Counted from the first letter of the stretch, positions 24,269-31,744 are shown. The stretch is DNA of 64,000 bases from an uncultured Mobiluncus sp. (GCF_943914685.1 NZ_CALUCZ010000011.1:1-64000); one strand, 5' to 3'. A program made the numbers and translations. Notes: a model not told the origin generated them from the sequence alone.

Positions 24269-25252
24269 TTAATCCGTCGGAGCGGACTTGAGATACTGAT
24301 GCTCGGCGCGGACGGCTTTGACCAGTTCAGCGTGGGCATTGGAGCCATATTTTGCGGAAAACTCCTGCCATTCCTGGACCGCTTGCGGATCCAAGTGCAT
24401 CATGGCCTGGAGGTTGCCCGCGCTATCGCTGGCGGTAATGGCCTCGCCGTCCTCCGAACCGGCCCATTCGCGAAACACCCGGTAGCCCTCGGCGCGGAAC
24501 GCCTCCGTGTAGGCCGCCGCTGCCGCGTTGCGATCGGCTCGATACGAAGCGACTTCTTCATCAGGAATCCAATAGGCATCGACCAAGGTCATGCCGTTGC
24601 GGTGGGTTTTCGTGTCTCCCGGCGCCAACTCGAAGTCATCAGGAGGCCAGGAATCGTCCTCCGGTTCGGTGCGGGCGATTTCGGCTTGAAACAGCTCCAG
24701 CGCGTCAGGGGAAAACAGAACAAAATACACGTTGTCGATTGGGGGTTCTGTGTTCTGGGTCTGGTCTGGAGCTGCGGAATCACCGGTCGGGGCGGTGTCA
24801 CGAGAGGGGTGGGTTCCAGCGGCCCACTCGCGCACGGCTGCCACGCCGATGCGCGCCACCTCGGCCATATCCCAGCCGTAGACCCCGCCGGATATGGCGG
24901 GAAAAGCCACGTCGCGGGCGCCTACCCGCGCGGATTCACTCAGGGAGTTCGCAAAAGCGTCGTGCAACAGCTGCGGGTCGGTTTGTCCGGCGTGACGGTT
25001 GGGCCCGACGGTGTGAATGACCCACCGCGCCGCCAGGTTGAACCCACTGGTGGCGACCGCTTGGCCCACCGGCAGACCGTCGGGGAAACGAGTCTCACGC
25101 AGCTTGCGACAGGCCGCGAGCAGCTCGGGACCGGCCGCTCGGTGAATCGCCCCGTCGACACCACCGCCCCCCAACAGTGAGGAGTTCGCGGCGTTGACAA
25201 TCGCGTCCACATTCATCTCGGTGAGGTCTCCGCCAATCGCGTGTATCTGCAT
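24269..25252 (-). CDS. Macro-domain protein with a C-terminal extension
   Basis: A 327-residue protein. Residues 1-170 are a macro domain (GDLTEMNVDAIVNAANSSLL, GGGGVDGAIH, PAISGGVYGW) of the YmdB/O-acetyl-ADP-ribose deacetylase type, which binds ADP-ribose and removes acyl or ADP-ribosyl groups. Beyond the domain, residues about 185-327 are an acidic region of unknown fold (VDAYWIPDEEVASY..); the family usually stops near 180 residues. The ATG at 25252 has AAGGGA 7 nt before it. No ADP-ribosyltransferase partner is adjacent. Confidence 0.85.
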   Translation of the reverse strand: MQIHAIGGDLTEMNVDAIVNAANSSLLGGGGVDGAIHRAAGPELLAACRKLRETRFPDGLPVGQAVATSGFNLAARWVIHTVGPNRHAGQTDPQLLHDAFANSLSESARVGARDVAFPAISGGVYGWDMAEVARIGVAAVREWAAGTHPSRDTAPTGDSAAPDQTQNTEPPIDNVYFVLFSPDALELFQAEIARTEPEDDSWPPDDFELAPGDTKTHRNGMTLVDAYWIPDEEVASYRADRNAAAAAYTEAFRAEGYRVFREWAGSEDGEAITASDSAGNLQAMMHLDPQAVQEWQEFSAKYGSNAHAELVKAVRAEHQYLKSAPTD

Positions 25253-25476
25253 TTTTGTTCCCTTTCGGCTAGGTTTTCCAGTCTAGCGTGAAGCGAGATA
25301 AACGTCGCGGGGAAGAGCGGCGGGGGCTGGCAGGTTCATTGTCATTTTCTTTCCGTTGTTTTGAGACGGAACACAATAGACGAAAACTGTTTCGCTTACC
25401 CCACGTAGACCCCACGGAGGGGTTTTACTCGACACCTTGACGGGCGTTTTTATTGCTATTGCAACGTTTTGAGCGG

Positions 25477-25550
25477 TGCCCTGTGCGGGGCTTGAACCCG
25501 CGACCAACGGATTATGAGTCCGCTGCTCTGACCGACTGAGCTAACAGGGC
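25477..25550 (-). tRNA. tRNA-Met(CAT)
   Basis: Minus-strand cloverleaf: acceptor GCCCTGT/ACAGGGC, D-arm GCTC/GAGC, anticodon stem GCGGA/TCCGT with loop CTCATAA (anticodon CAT), T-arm GCGGG/CCCGC. The first pair is a normal G-C, unlike initiator tRNA, so this is the elongator; tRNA-Ile2, whose CAT is lysidine-modified, cannot be excluded. No CCA is encoded. The flanking gap 25253-25476 shows no gene. Confidence 0.93.
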
Positions 25551-25681
25551 GTAAACATACTAACAAGTTACCGAGCTCAGGTGGTATTTCTCAGCACGGG
25601 GAATTCGAGGTTTCGGCGCCACTGCCGGAACCGGCAAAATGTCTGGGCGGGACAGCGGCGCCCTGTTATACAGTTGAGTTC

Positions 25682-26179
25682 ATGGGTTTGAGGAAAAGCA
25701 AAATCCCCGCTGAGCTGAAACCGCTGCTGCCCCGCGGCGGGCGCAACTCTACACCGTTGTACTTCGCGGACCAAGACTTGTGGCTGTTCGCCGACCCCAG
25801 CGGCCTAATCAGGCGAGACAGCGAGGTGACCCGCTGGGAGTGGCACGAGGTGCAGCAGATTGGGTGGGACCGTGACGCCGACACTTTGAGTGTGACCTGG
25901 CCAGACCCGGGCAAAGCGCCGCTGTTGCTGAAAAACCCGGAGTCGACCATGCTTAAGTCTTTCGGAGACTACGCGCGGATTTACCTGCAAAAGTCCCAAA
26001 TCTATACCCAGTTTTCGACACTGCCCTCCGGGACGAAAGTGCGAATTTCGGTACGGGCTAAGGCCGATGGGAGCCGGTTTTCCGAAGTCGTGGCTTTCGG
26101 GGCGCTGGCGCCGGGCGATGTGCCCGCGCTGTCCAACTTGGAATCCCAGGTGCGCGACATGGCGGGCCTACCGGCCTGA
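25682..26179 (+). CDS. Conserved hypothetical protein
   Basis: A 165-residue soluble protein with no signal peptide or membrane span. It has alternating hydrophobic and charged stretches (LWLFADPSGLIRRD, WEWHEVQQIGWDRDADTLSV) suggestive of a beta-rich, PH-like small domain in its first half and a helix near the end. I do not recognise a named family. A TATACA/TACAGT hexamer lies 7-9 nt before the ATG, hinting at a leaderless message. It stands between tRNA-Met and tRNA-Asn. Confidence 0.7.
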   Translation: MGLRKSKIPAELKPLLPRGGRNSTPLYFADQDLWLFADPSGLIRRDSEVTRWEWHEVQQIGWDRDADTLSVTWPDPGKAPLLLKNPESTMLKSFGDYARIYLQKSQIYTQFSTLPSGTKVRISVRAKADGSRFSEVVAFGALAPGDVPALSNLESQVRDMAGLPA

Positions 26180-26241
26180 AACCGGTAACCTCGCAGCGAG
26201 TGGACATTCGTGAAAAGGTTCTGTTAGAATCTTATCCGCAA

Positions 26242-26313
26242 TCCCGCGTAGCTCAACGGCAGAGCGTCCGACTGTTAATCGGCAGGTTGCTGGTTCGAAT
26301 CCAGCCGCGGGAG
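26242..26313 (+). tRNA. tRNA-Asn(GTT)
   Basis: Cloverleaf with acceptor TCCCGCG/CGCGGGA, D-arm GCTC/GAGC, anticodon loop CTGTTAA (anticodon GTT), T-arm GCTGG/CCAGC and discriminator G. A T6 run follows at once as terminator. Its 3' part from the anticodon loop onward is the prophage attachment core, repeated at 42924. The gene is intact on the left side. Confidence 0.95.
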
Positions 26314-26589
26314 CTTTTTTGTGTCTGGGTTCCATTTATCCCCGAAAGCAGGGGTAAGCAAGTCCCACGGGGTAGTACCAAACAAGACCGCTACCCTTTC
26401 TATTTCCTCCAATCTCCAATCTGTGCGACCATTCCAACGGAAACCGATAGAAGTTCGATTTTGATTTAGGGCATTGGCAAGGTCGGAAATATTCCACCCC
26501 GCCCGCGCACACAAGGCGCGAATGTTTGCCGTTGCAATTTCGGTTACTCGCAGTTCATTTGCCAGTTTTGGCGCTAGTGTCATGCTCAT
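26275..26589 (-). CDS. Phage repressor, prophage form, ending in attL
   Basis: A 104-residue helix-turn-helix protein (TANIRALCARAGWNISDLAN, then LNQNRTSIGFRWNGRTDWRL) resembling small Xre-like immunity repressors. It is divergent from the Cro-like gene at 26687. Its last 15 or so codons lie in the att core, and the TAA at 26277-26275 uses one base of host flank. In the excised phage the same frame would run 22 residues further, to a stop overlapping the integrase start. TATAAT lies exactly 6 nt before the ATG at 26589 (a second ATG is at 26583), so the mRNA is probably leaderless, and a palindrome abuts the promoter. Confidence 0.8.
   Translation of the reverse strand: MSMTLAPKLANELRVTEIATANIRALCARAGWNISDLANALNQNRTSIGFRWNGRTDWRLEEIERVAVLFGTTPWDLLTPAFGDKWNPDTKKLPRLDSNQQPAD
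26276..26322. repeat. attL core (47 bp)
   Basis: This sequence, from taatcggcaggttgctgg to gagcttttttgt, is identical to 42924-42970. It includes the tRNA-Asn 3' part and its T-run. On the minus strand it encodes the last residues of the phage repressor (KKLPRLDSNQQPAD and stop). Confidence 0.95.
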
Positions 26590-26595
26590 AACCCC

Positions 26596-26614
26596 ATTAT
26601 AGTGGATAATCCAC
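26596..26614 (-). promoter_or_regulatory. Repressor promoter with palindromic operator
   Basis: Minus-strand TATAAT (26596-26601) is directly followed upstream by the 13-bp palindrome GTGGATAATCCAC (26602-26614). A repressor bound there would block its own promoter, so autoregulation is likely. Confidence 0.6.
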
Positions 26615-26672
26615 CACTTTGGTGAACCCAAAACAACCGACCCTCGGCGTGTCATTCATAAATCTGTTGCAA

Positions 26673-26682
26673 AATCCACCAC
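26673..26682 (+). promoter_or_regulatory. Second operator half-site
   Basis: aatccaccac at 26673-26682 repeats 26608-26617 within the first operator and lies 4 nt before the Cro-like ATG. Two sites in the divergent region fit a genetic switch. Confidence 0.5.
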
Positions 26683-26686
26683 ACTG

Positions 26687-26905
26687 ATGTCTATGCAATC
26701 TGAAATCGACAGGCTTTTAAGTGAGGCTGTGCACTCATTTCGACGTCATGAACACATGACAGTACAGGACCTTGCCGATTGTCTCGGTATGAACCGCTCA
26801 TGTTTGAACGACCGTATGAGGGGTACGACCCCTTGGCGGCTAAATGAGGCTAACTATTTGGCCTGTATCGGCGTTATGACACCGATACTAGGAGTTTGGC
26901 GGTAA
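26687..26905 (+). CDS. Cro-like DNA-binding protein
   Basis: A 72-residue helix-turn-helix protein (MTVQDLADCLGMNRSCLNDR, with NRSCLNDRMRG as likely recognition helix). It is divergent from the repressor, shares a 97-bp control region with it, and even shares a sequence pattern (TPW.L..) with the repressor, as Cro and CI pairs do. It probably turns on lytic growth. A role in excision is the alternative. The ATG at 26687 has no ribosome site. Confidence 0.65.
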   Translation: MSMQSEIDRLLSEAVHSFRRHEHMTVQDLADCLGMNRSCLNDRMRGTTPWRLNEANYLACIGVMTPILGVWR

Positions 26906-26913
26906 CAATGCGG

Positions 26914-27396
26914 TTAGACGTAAACCCTCCAGCCGTACTCAACTTCACCGGCGCTAACTTGCGCAGGGGTTCGGTGTCTGATTTCGGCCTGTGCAATTCC
27001 CAGGTTGCTACCGGTGCGTTTCAGTTTGTCCCTTACGCGCCCATCGTCAGGAAGTTCACCGACTACATACCCGGCGGCAATAACCCAAATCGGCAATCCG
27101 TGTCCCTCTTTCCAAAGGGCTACTTCGCAAGGCGCGCCTTTACCGAGCGGGATTTCCCCAAGTCCCAGGGCGACAGCGGCGCGCTCACTATTGTGCGACC
27201 ATTTCCAGACATCTACAGGTTTAGTCCAGGATTGGTTACGTGCTCTAGAAAGTCGCGGAGTTTGGTCCGTTACAACAGGGGCCTCGGTTCTAGGCCTTTC
27301 ATATTCAGCTTTAACGTATGGCTCAGACATTTGTGCATTTCCAACAATCATGATTGCTGGCCGCGACCGCTTAAACAACTTTTCAAAAATTCCCAT
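26914..27396 (-). CDS. Phage early protein, unknown
   Basis: A 160-residue protein with a basic N-terminus (MGIFEKLFKRSRPA), a polar middle and a folded C-terminal half (EVALWKEGHGLPIWVIAAG..VEYGWRVYV) that is beta-rich and resembles small HIRAN-like or DUF modules without a firm match. TAAATT lies exactly 6 nt before the ATG at 27396, so it is probably leaderless, and transcription is opposite to its neighbours. An open frame on the plus strand over the same bases is compositionally poor and lacks a ribosome site, so I take the minus strand as coding. It may be expressed in the lysogen. Confidence 0.6.
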   Translation of the reverse strand: MGIFEKLFKRSRPAIMIVGNAQMSEPYVKAEYERPRTEAPVVTDQTPRLSRARNQSWTKPVDVWKWSHNSERAAVALGLGEIPLGKGAPCEVALWKEGHGLPIWVIAAGYVVGELPDDGRVRDKLKRTGSNLGIAQAEIRHRTPAQVSAGEVEYGWRVYV

Positions 27397-27427
27397 GAGG
27401 CTAATTTACATAGAAAGGCACCTAAAA

Positions 27428-27652
27428 ATGATTGAAATGAACACTTTAACGCCTGTATATGACGCTATTGCGGTGGGTCGTGTGGAGCGGCATTTGAGGG
27501 CGGCTTTAGTGGAGGCTCAGGAGGCGCTTGCGCATTGCCGGGGTCTTGCGATTGACCGTTTTGGTGATACTTACGGGCTTACGCAGGGTGCTGTAGACGC
27601 TCTTATTGACGCCCTGGGCGAATCCGAGTTTTGGGGTGAGTGCCGTGGCTGA
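27428..27652 (+). CDS. Small phage early protein
   Basis: A 74-residue largely helical protein (VERHLRAALVEAQEALAHCR, then GLTQGAVDALIDALGESEFW). AGAAAGG lies 9 nt before the ATG at 27428. It starts 31 bp from the divergent unknown gene. It is the first of a tight run of small early genes. No family is recognised. Confidence 0.55.
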   Translation: MIEMNTLTPVYDAIAVGRVERHLRAALVEAQEALAHCRGLAIDRFGDTYGLTQGAVDALIDALGESEFWGECRG

Positions 27653-27845
27653 CGTTTTGAGGGACATGGACTTAGCGACTTTGAGGCAGGAACTGCCGGA
27701 AGCGGTAGAGAGGCTGGCCGGGTTGCTATCGCGTTTGAAAAATGGGCGGGCTACGAATCTAACCGTGAACGCCTACCGGGAAATCAGCGAGGCTAAGACC
27801 CTATTGGAGGGCCTGTTGCGCAACGTGAGAGAGGCTAACCAATGA
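27645..27845 (+). CDS. Small phage early protein
   Basis: About 66 residues, helical and charged (MDLATLRQELPEAVERLAGL..AYREISEAKTLLEGLLRNV). I chose the GTG at 27645, with GGGGTG 7 nt upstream, overlapping the end of the preceding gene by 8 nt; GTG 27636 is an alternative. Its TGA overlaps the next ATG (ATGA). No family is recognised. Confidence 0.5.
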   Translation: MADVLRDMDLATLRQELPEAVERLAGLLSRLKNGRATNLTVNAYREISEAKTLLEGLLRNVREANQ

Positions 27846-28045
27846 ATTTATCAACACGGGAACGGGAAAGCCTTATTAGCGCGACGGCGGCCATGCAAGG
27901 GAACGCCGCTAAGGTTGCGTTGCTGTTGCAGGGCGCGGAGACAGAGCAACAGCAAAATGCTAAGAAAACCGCTGATAGGGTGGTGTTTGCCTCGCACCAG
28001 GCTATGAATCTGGTGAAAGGGGTGCTGTATGAACTCGACCATTAA
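27842..28045 (+). CDS. Small phage early protein
   Basis: A 67-residue helical protein (RERESLISATAAMQGNAAKV, then VFASHQAMNLVKGVLYELDH). It begins at an ATG overlapping the preceding stop, indicating coupled translation. No family is recognised. Confidence 0.55.
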   Translation: MNLSTRERESLISATAAMQGNAAKVALLLQGAETEQQQNAKKTADRVVFASHQAMNLVKGVLYELDH

Positions 28046-28136
28046 CAGCGAAACCCCGGCAATGGTGTTAGTCCAGTCTATGGCGCGCGCCGGGTGGGGT
28101 GAACTAGGCGGCAATGAATGGCAAGGGGATTGGTGA
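28029..28136 (+). pseudogene. Truncated duplicate of the replication-protein N-terminus
   Basis: A 35-codon frame whose residues ETPAMVLVQSMARAGWGELG and the next six (GNEWQG) are identical to residues 6-31 of the protein encoded at 28393. The DNA differs at only a few silent sites. After the match the frame reads DW and stops. It is a partial tandem duplication 354 bp upstream of the full gene; the TGA overlaps the ATG of the zinc-ribbon frame. Confidence 0.7.
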
Positions 28137-28396
28137 TGATTGAGTACGAGCATACCTGGCATGACCGGGAATAAGATTGCAGTCACGGCGTTAACGAAAC
28201 TTGTCCTTATTGCGTAGATACTGATTTCGGGTGTGCTGATGATGAAATCACTTGTCCTTACTGTGGTGATCATTTCGCTGATTCCTGGGAATACCGCGAT
28301 GACAGCGGTACTGAAACTTGCGGTAATTGCGGAAAAGTTTTCACTTGGGAGCGCAGTATCAGCGTTTACTATTCGAGTTATAGGGAGACAGTATGA
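28136..28396 (+). pseudogene. Zinc-ribbon protein gene with an in-frame TAA
   Basis: Reading from the ATG at 28136 gives MIEYEHTWHDRE, a TAA at 28172-28174, then an uninterrupted 73-codon frame to 28396. That frame carries three CxxC knuckles (CPYC, CPYC and CGNC). Both ends are tight: it overlaps the preceding TGA (TGATG) and its own TGA overlaps the next ATG, as in an intact operon member. A single C-to-T change of a CAA codon would explain it. There is no alternative start between the stop and the first CxxC, so the product is probably lost unless the stop is read through. Confidence 0.6.
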
Positions 28397-29253
28397 GTTT
28401 GTCTGTTGAAACCCCGGCAATGGTGTTAGTCCAGTCCATGGCGCGCGCCGGGTGGGGTGAGTTGGGAGGCAATGAGTGGCAGGGAGTGAGGTCCACGCTT
28501 ACCGCTATCGTTGCCCGGACGCGCGGGCGGCGTGGCTATATGGACGCGACTGTTTGGCAAGTGTCTCAATCGGCGGGGCTGTCTACGCGCTGGACGGCGC
28601 GGTGTCTACGCATTCTTGAGGGTCTAGGAATCATTACCTGGAACCGCGGTGTTTTGCGTGACGGTACCCCTACGGCGGGGTTCATTCAGGTCAATAAGCC
28701 TATTCTGTTGCGGTTCGTGCGTGAAGCCTGGGCTAAGGGCGCCGCGGCGTGGCAAGCCCGCCGGGCTGAGACACGGGAGCGCCTGGCAGACCTGAAAAGA
28801 CGAGAGCAACATAATCGCAGGTCGCGCCGTGTGGAACTGAGTACACCCCTTAACAATAATTTGGCGCGCCGCGCCTTTGGCGCCGGCGGCGCGCCAAATA
28901 TTGAACCATCGAAAGAACCGCCCTCATGGGCTACAGGAAAGGAAGAACCGATGACCGATAATGATTGTCTGTTATGTGACCATGGCTATATCAAAGACAG
29001 CGGTAACTGTCCGCATTGCCACCGGATCCAAGACAGCCGCAAGAATGAAACCGCCCGCAAGCCTTGGACTAAAGAACGGCGCAAGGCCTGGAGGAATGCG
29101 CAAGCCCGCCGGGTACAGCAAGATTTTGAGCGGCTTACCGCTGAGGAACATCGCCGCACTAGCGAGCTTTGGCGCCAAGAACACCCAGGTGTAAACAGTT
29201 TCGACTGGCTTAGGCAACAGCTGGAAGCAGACCGCGCCAGGGTAAGGGCCTAG
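28393..29253 (+). CDS. Phage replication protein, winged helix plus zinc ribbon
   Basis: A 286-residue protein. Residues about 25-110 form a winged-helix domain (VWQVSQSAGLSTRWTARCLR, ILEGLGIITWNR) seen in phage replication initiators and helix-loader partners. A basic linker follows, then a zinc ribbon (CLLCDHGYIKDSGNCPHC) and a charged helical tail. In small siphophages the gene at this place carries the origin, and a perfect 14-bp inverted repeat lies in its middle. The ATG at 28393 overlaps the end of the zinc-ribbon frame. I infer initiation of phage DNA replication. Confidence 0.65.
   Translation: MSLSVETPAMVLVQSMARAGWGELGGNEWQGVRSTLTAIVARTRGRRGYMDATVWQVSQSAGLSTRWTARCLRILEGLGIITWNRGVLRDGTPTAGFIQVNKPILLRFVREAWAKGAAAWQARRAETRERLADLKRREQHNRRSRRVELSTPLNNNLARRAFGAGGAPNIEPSKEPPSWATGKEEPMTDNDCLLCDHGYIKDSGNCPHCHRIQDSRKNETARKPWTKERRKAWRNAQARRVQQDFERLTAEEHRRTSELWRQEHPGVNSFDWLRQQLEADRARVRA
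28859..28899. repeat. 14-bp perfect inverted repeat, candidate phage origin
   Basis: ATTTGGCGCGCCGC (28859-28872) and GCGGCGCGCCAAAT (28886-28899) flank a 13-bp centre that itself contains GGCGCC. It lies in the linker part of the replication gene next to an AT-rich stretch (aacaataat), the layout of an origin in which the initiator binds inside its own gene. Confidence 0.5.
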
Positions 29254-29254
29254 C

Positions 29255-29461
29255 GTGGAAACGGCGAAGTTCTGGACACCGGAGCAAATGGCGACCGAGT
29301 TACAGGTAACTACCGAGTATCTGAGTCAGTTGAGGTCTAGGGGCGGCGGTCCGCCTTTCGTCAAAGTAGGACGAACCGTAAGATACCCGCAATATGCTGT
29401 AGCGAAATGGATCCAGGAAACGGCCATGACCAAGACCCGAACAGACTTGCAGGTGTACTAA
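29255..29461 (+). CDS. AlpA/excisionase-type DNA-binding protein
   Basis: A 68-residue MerR-like helix-turn-helix protein of the HTH_17 type: FWTPEQMATELQVTTEYLSQ, then RSRGGGPPFVKVGRTVRYP and AVAKWIQE. Such proteins act as excisionases or local regulators. It starts at a GTG one base after the replication gene ends. Its stop overlaps the HNH start (TAATG). Confidence 0.75.
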   Translation: METAKFWTPEQMATELQVTTEYLSQLRSRGGGPPFVKVGRTVRYPQYAVAKWIQETAMTKTRTDLQVY

Positions 29462-29733
29462 TGGACGACTGGACAACCATGTCTTACGCGAAACGTAAGG
29501 CTTTCACTAACAAGCTACTGCAAACCTACGGGCCTACCTGTTGCATATGTGGGCTACCTATCAAGCCCGGCGCTGAGTCATGCCAGCACCTCACACCACG
29601 AAGCAAGGGCGGAATAACCACGCTAGAGAACTGCAGACCTGCACACAAGAGCTGTAACTACAGCCTAGGGAATCGGGAAATGAAACCACTCAACGAAACT
29701 GTGTACGACGGATTGGGCTGGTTCGTGAAATGA
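29461..29733 (+). CDS. HNH endonuclease
   Basis: A 90-residue HNH nuclease with zinc-knuckle pairs CCICG and CRPAHKSCN and the metal core QHLTPRSKGGITTLENC. In HK97-like phages an HNH protein next to the terminase genes is required for specific cleavage at cos during packaging. Position before terS agrees. The motif has Gln-His where many have Asp-His. Confidence 0.85.
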   Translation: MDDWTTMSYAKRKAFTNKLLQTYGPTCCICGLPIKPGAESCQHLTPRSKGGITTLENCRPAHKSCNYSLGNREMKPLNETVYDGLGWFVK

Positions 29734-29868
29734 GGCAACCCGTTTTTTGAAACAGCGCCCCGCCAGACACCCCGCGCCAGCCCTGTTTCTCCCTCCCCTA
29801 AACCCCAGAAAAACCCACTAATTAACAACTTTCACACAAGTAACAACGAAGCGGAAAGAAGCCGGAAA
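29734..29868. other. Gene-free gap before terS, candidate cos region
   Basis: This 135-bp gap is the only sizeable non-coding stretch in the early-to-late junction. It holds a GAAACAG/CTGTTTC inverted pair around a C-rich segment (29750-29791) and an A-rich leader to terS. Cos sites commonly lie between HNH and terminase genes. No cohesive-end consensus can be called by eye. Confidence 0.4.
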
Positions 29869-30222
29869 ATGCAAGACTATTTACCAGGATTTGAGCCTGA
29901 ACCGCCTAGTAAAGGCTACGTTGAGACGGAAACCGAGAAAACGATAGATAATCTTCGTGATAACGGCCTGATAGGGGACGAATCTGCGGGCTTGTGTGCA
30001 TTGGCGATAATGGCCGCGCGGTCCCTGGACCAAATGGGCAGGAAAGGCGCGCCTAGCGGGCGGGCTATGCTACTAAACGCGGCGCGGGAAATCTTTGAAT
30101 CAATCAAACCCCAGAGCGATCCTAATGCGGGCGCTGACTTAGCCGGCCTGCTCACGGCTATTCAGACCGAGGACATCGACGAAGCGGAAACCGAGTACAC
30201 TAATGCCGCTCATATTGCCTGA
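29869..30222 (+). CDS. Terminase small subunit
   Basis: A 117-residue acidic, helical protein (ETEKTIDNLRDNGLIGDESA, LCALAIMAARSLDQMGRKGA) directly before the large terminase. It fits the actinophage small terminase group that binds the packaging site. Assignment rests mainly on position, size and fold pattern. It overlaps terL by 20 nt. Confidence 0.75.
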   Translation: MQDYLPGFEPEPPSKGYVETETEKTIDNLRDNGLIGDESAGLCALAIMAARSLDQMGRKGAPSGRAMLLNAAREIFESIKPQSDPNAGADLAGLLTAIQTEDIDEAETEYTNAAHIA

Positions 30223-31648
30223 ACGCCGCGTTTTCGCTTATCTTCCCCGCCCGGCCTATTGCCCCGCCCCTACACCGGGTTTCCTAAACGAGGGCGCGGA
30301 AATCGCCCGCATATCCAGGCTATTAGGCATAACCCCGCAACCCTGGCAACGCCTGGTGTGGAACAGGGCGACCGAATACCGGAAAGTTAACGGGAAACGC
30401 GCCTACAAGTACAGCCTTATCCTTATCACCGTGCCCAGGCAAGCCGGGAAAACCACCCTACTAACCCCGCTACGCACTCACCGGCTCTTAACCAGGCCTG
30501 GCTTGGAAGCCGCCGCGACCGCGCAAACCGGGCAAGCCGCCCGCAAACGCATGATGAAGTACATGAAGATAATCGACCAGTCCCCGCTAGGCCACCTGTT
30601 TCACACCAGGCTTTCCAACGGTGAAGAATCCGTTACCTGCACCGCTAACGGCTCGACTATCACGAAGTTTGCCCCCGTTGAAGGTTCCCTGCATGGCGAT
30701 ACTATCGGTTACGCCGATTTTGATGAGATCTGGAAATGGGACGCGACCACCGGGGAAACCGTAATGGGCGCGGTCAAACCCTCCCAAGTCACCCTGTACG
30801 GCGAATCTCAAATATTCATGGTGTCTACCATGGGAACCCTGAAAAGCGATTTTATGAACCAGTACGTGGAAACCGGGCGTAAAGGCGATAAGCCAGGGCT
30901 TGCCTATTTTGAATGGTCCCTACCAGACGGGCTAGACGTACACACCCCCGCCGCGTGGTGGACCTATCACCCGGCATTAGGAAACACGATACAGGAAGCC
31001 GCAATAAGTGAGGATTTACCCCCGGCCATGACCGAATCCGAGTTTATGCGCGCGTACGGCAACCGGCTCACCATGACAGATGAGTCCCTTATCGCGGCGG
31101 AGGACTGGGACGACCTCACAATGGACGACACCCAAGCCCCGCCGGCGCTTGGCGAATGTGTGATCGGGTTCGAGATAGCCCCGGATAATGCCGCTACCGC
31201 GATAGTCGCGGCCTGGGAGAACAAAGACGCAAACACCCGCAACGTGAGAGTGCTACACCAAGCCCCCGGCGCGACCTGGCTCATTGACTATCTAAGGCTC
31301 TTACAAACCTACGGCGTAACCAGGTTCGTGGCAGATGACGGCGGTATGACCAGGCGAATCTTTGACCACCTACCCGAAGATTTAGCGGTTGAGCGCTTAC
31401 CCCTGGGAGCTAGGAGGATAGCGGACGCGGAGTTTTTGACCGCCGCCCGCGATGAGCAGACTTTGAGGCATGACGGCTCTAAACCGCTTGCGGTGGCTAT
31501 CGCTAACGCAGTGATCCGTGAGACTAACGGGGTTCCGCTGTTTGACCGTGATAAATCGACCGCGCCAATCCCCGCGCTTATCGCCGCCTCTGTTGCCCTC
31601 TACACCGTTTCCCGCCCGGTACAGCCTCTAGAAATGCAAGTATTCTAA
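30203..31648 (+). CDS. Terminase large subunit
   Basis: A 481-residue packaging motor. The ATPase has Walker A VPRQAGKTT, adenine motif near PQPWQRLVWNRA, and Walker B YADFDEIW. The nuclease half carries acidic metal residues in GFEIAPDNAAT, FVADDGG and the late Asp region. It cuts and pumps phage DNA into proheads. It is the HK97/actinophage type and starts inside terS. Confidence 0.93.
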   Translation: MPLILPERRVFAYLPRPAYCPAPTPGFLNEGAEIARISRLLGITPQPWQRLVWNRATEYRKVNGKRAYKYSLILITVPRQAGKTTLLTPLRTHRLLTRPGLEAAATAQTGQAARKRMMKYMKIIDQSPLGHLFHTRLSNGEESVTCTANGSTITKFAPVEGSLHGDTIGYADFDEIWKWDATTGETVMGAVKPSQVTLYGESQIFMVSTMGTLKSDFMNQYVETGRKGDKPGLAYFEWSLPDGLDVHTPAAWWTYHPALGNTIQEAAISEDLPPAMTESEFMRAYGNRLTMTDESLIAAEDWDDLTMDDTQAPPALGECVIGFEIAPDNAATAIVAAWENKDANTRNVRVLHQAPGATWLIDYLRLLQTYGVTRFVADDGGMTRRIFDHLPEDLAVERLPLGARRIADAEFLTAARDEQTLRHDGSKPLAVAIANAVIRETNGVPLFDRDKSTAPIPALIAASVALYTVSRPVQPLEMQVF

Positions 31649-31660
31649 ACACCAAACGAC

Positions 31661-31706
31661 AACCAGTAACAGCGAATAACATCGAATAGCAACGAATAAC
31701 ATAAAG
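31661..31706 (+). repeat. 10-bp tandem repeat before the portal gene
   Basis: agcgaataac, atcgaatagc and aacgaataac follow each other at exact 10-bp spacing (31671-31700), preceded by the related aaccagtaac. The 96-bp gap between terL and portal is otherwise AT-rich. It could be a regulator site for late genes. Confidence 0.5.
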
Positions 31707-31744
31707 GGTTTACAAACAGTAAAACAAATAATCAAATAGGTTAC

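Noticed and set aside
26896..27435. A 179-codon plus-strand frame across the phage early region
   Set aside because: It is antisense to the better-composed 26914-27396 gene, has no ribosome site and an unlikely residue mix (Asn, Arg, Phe and Cys rich).
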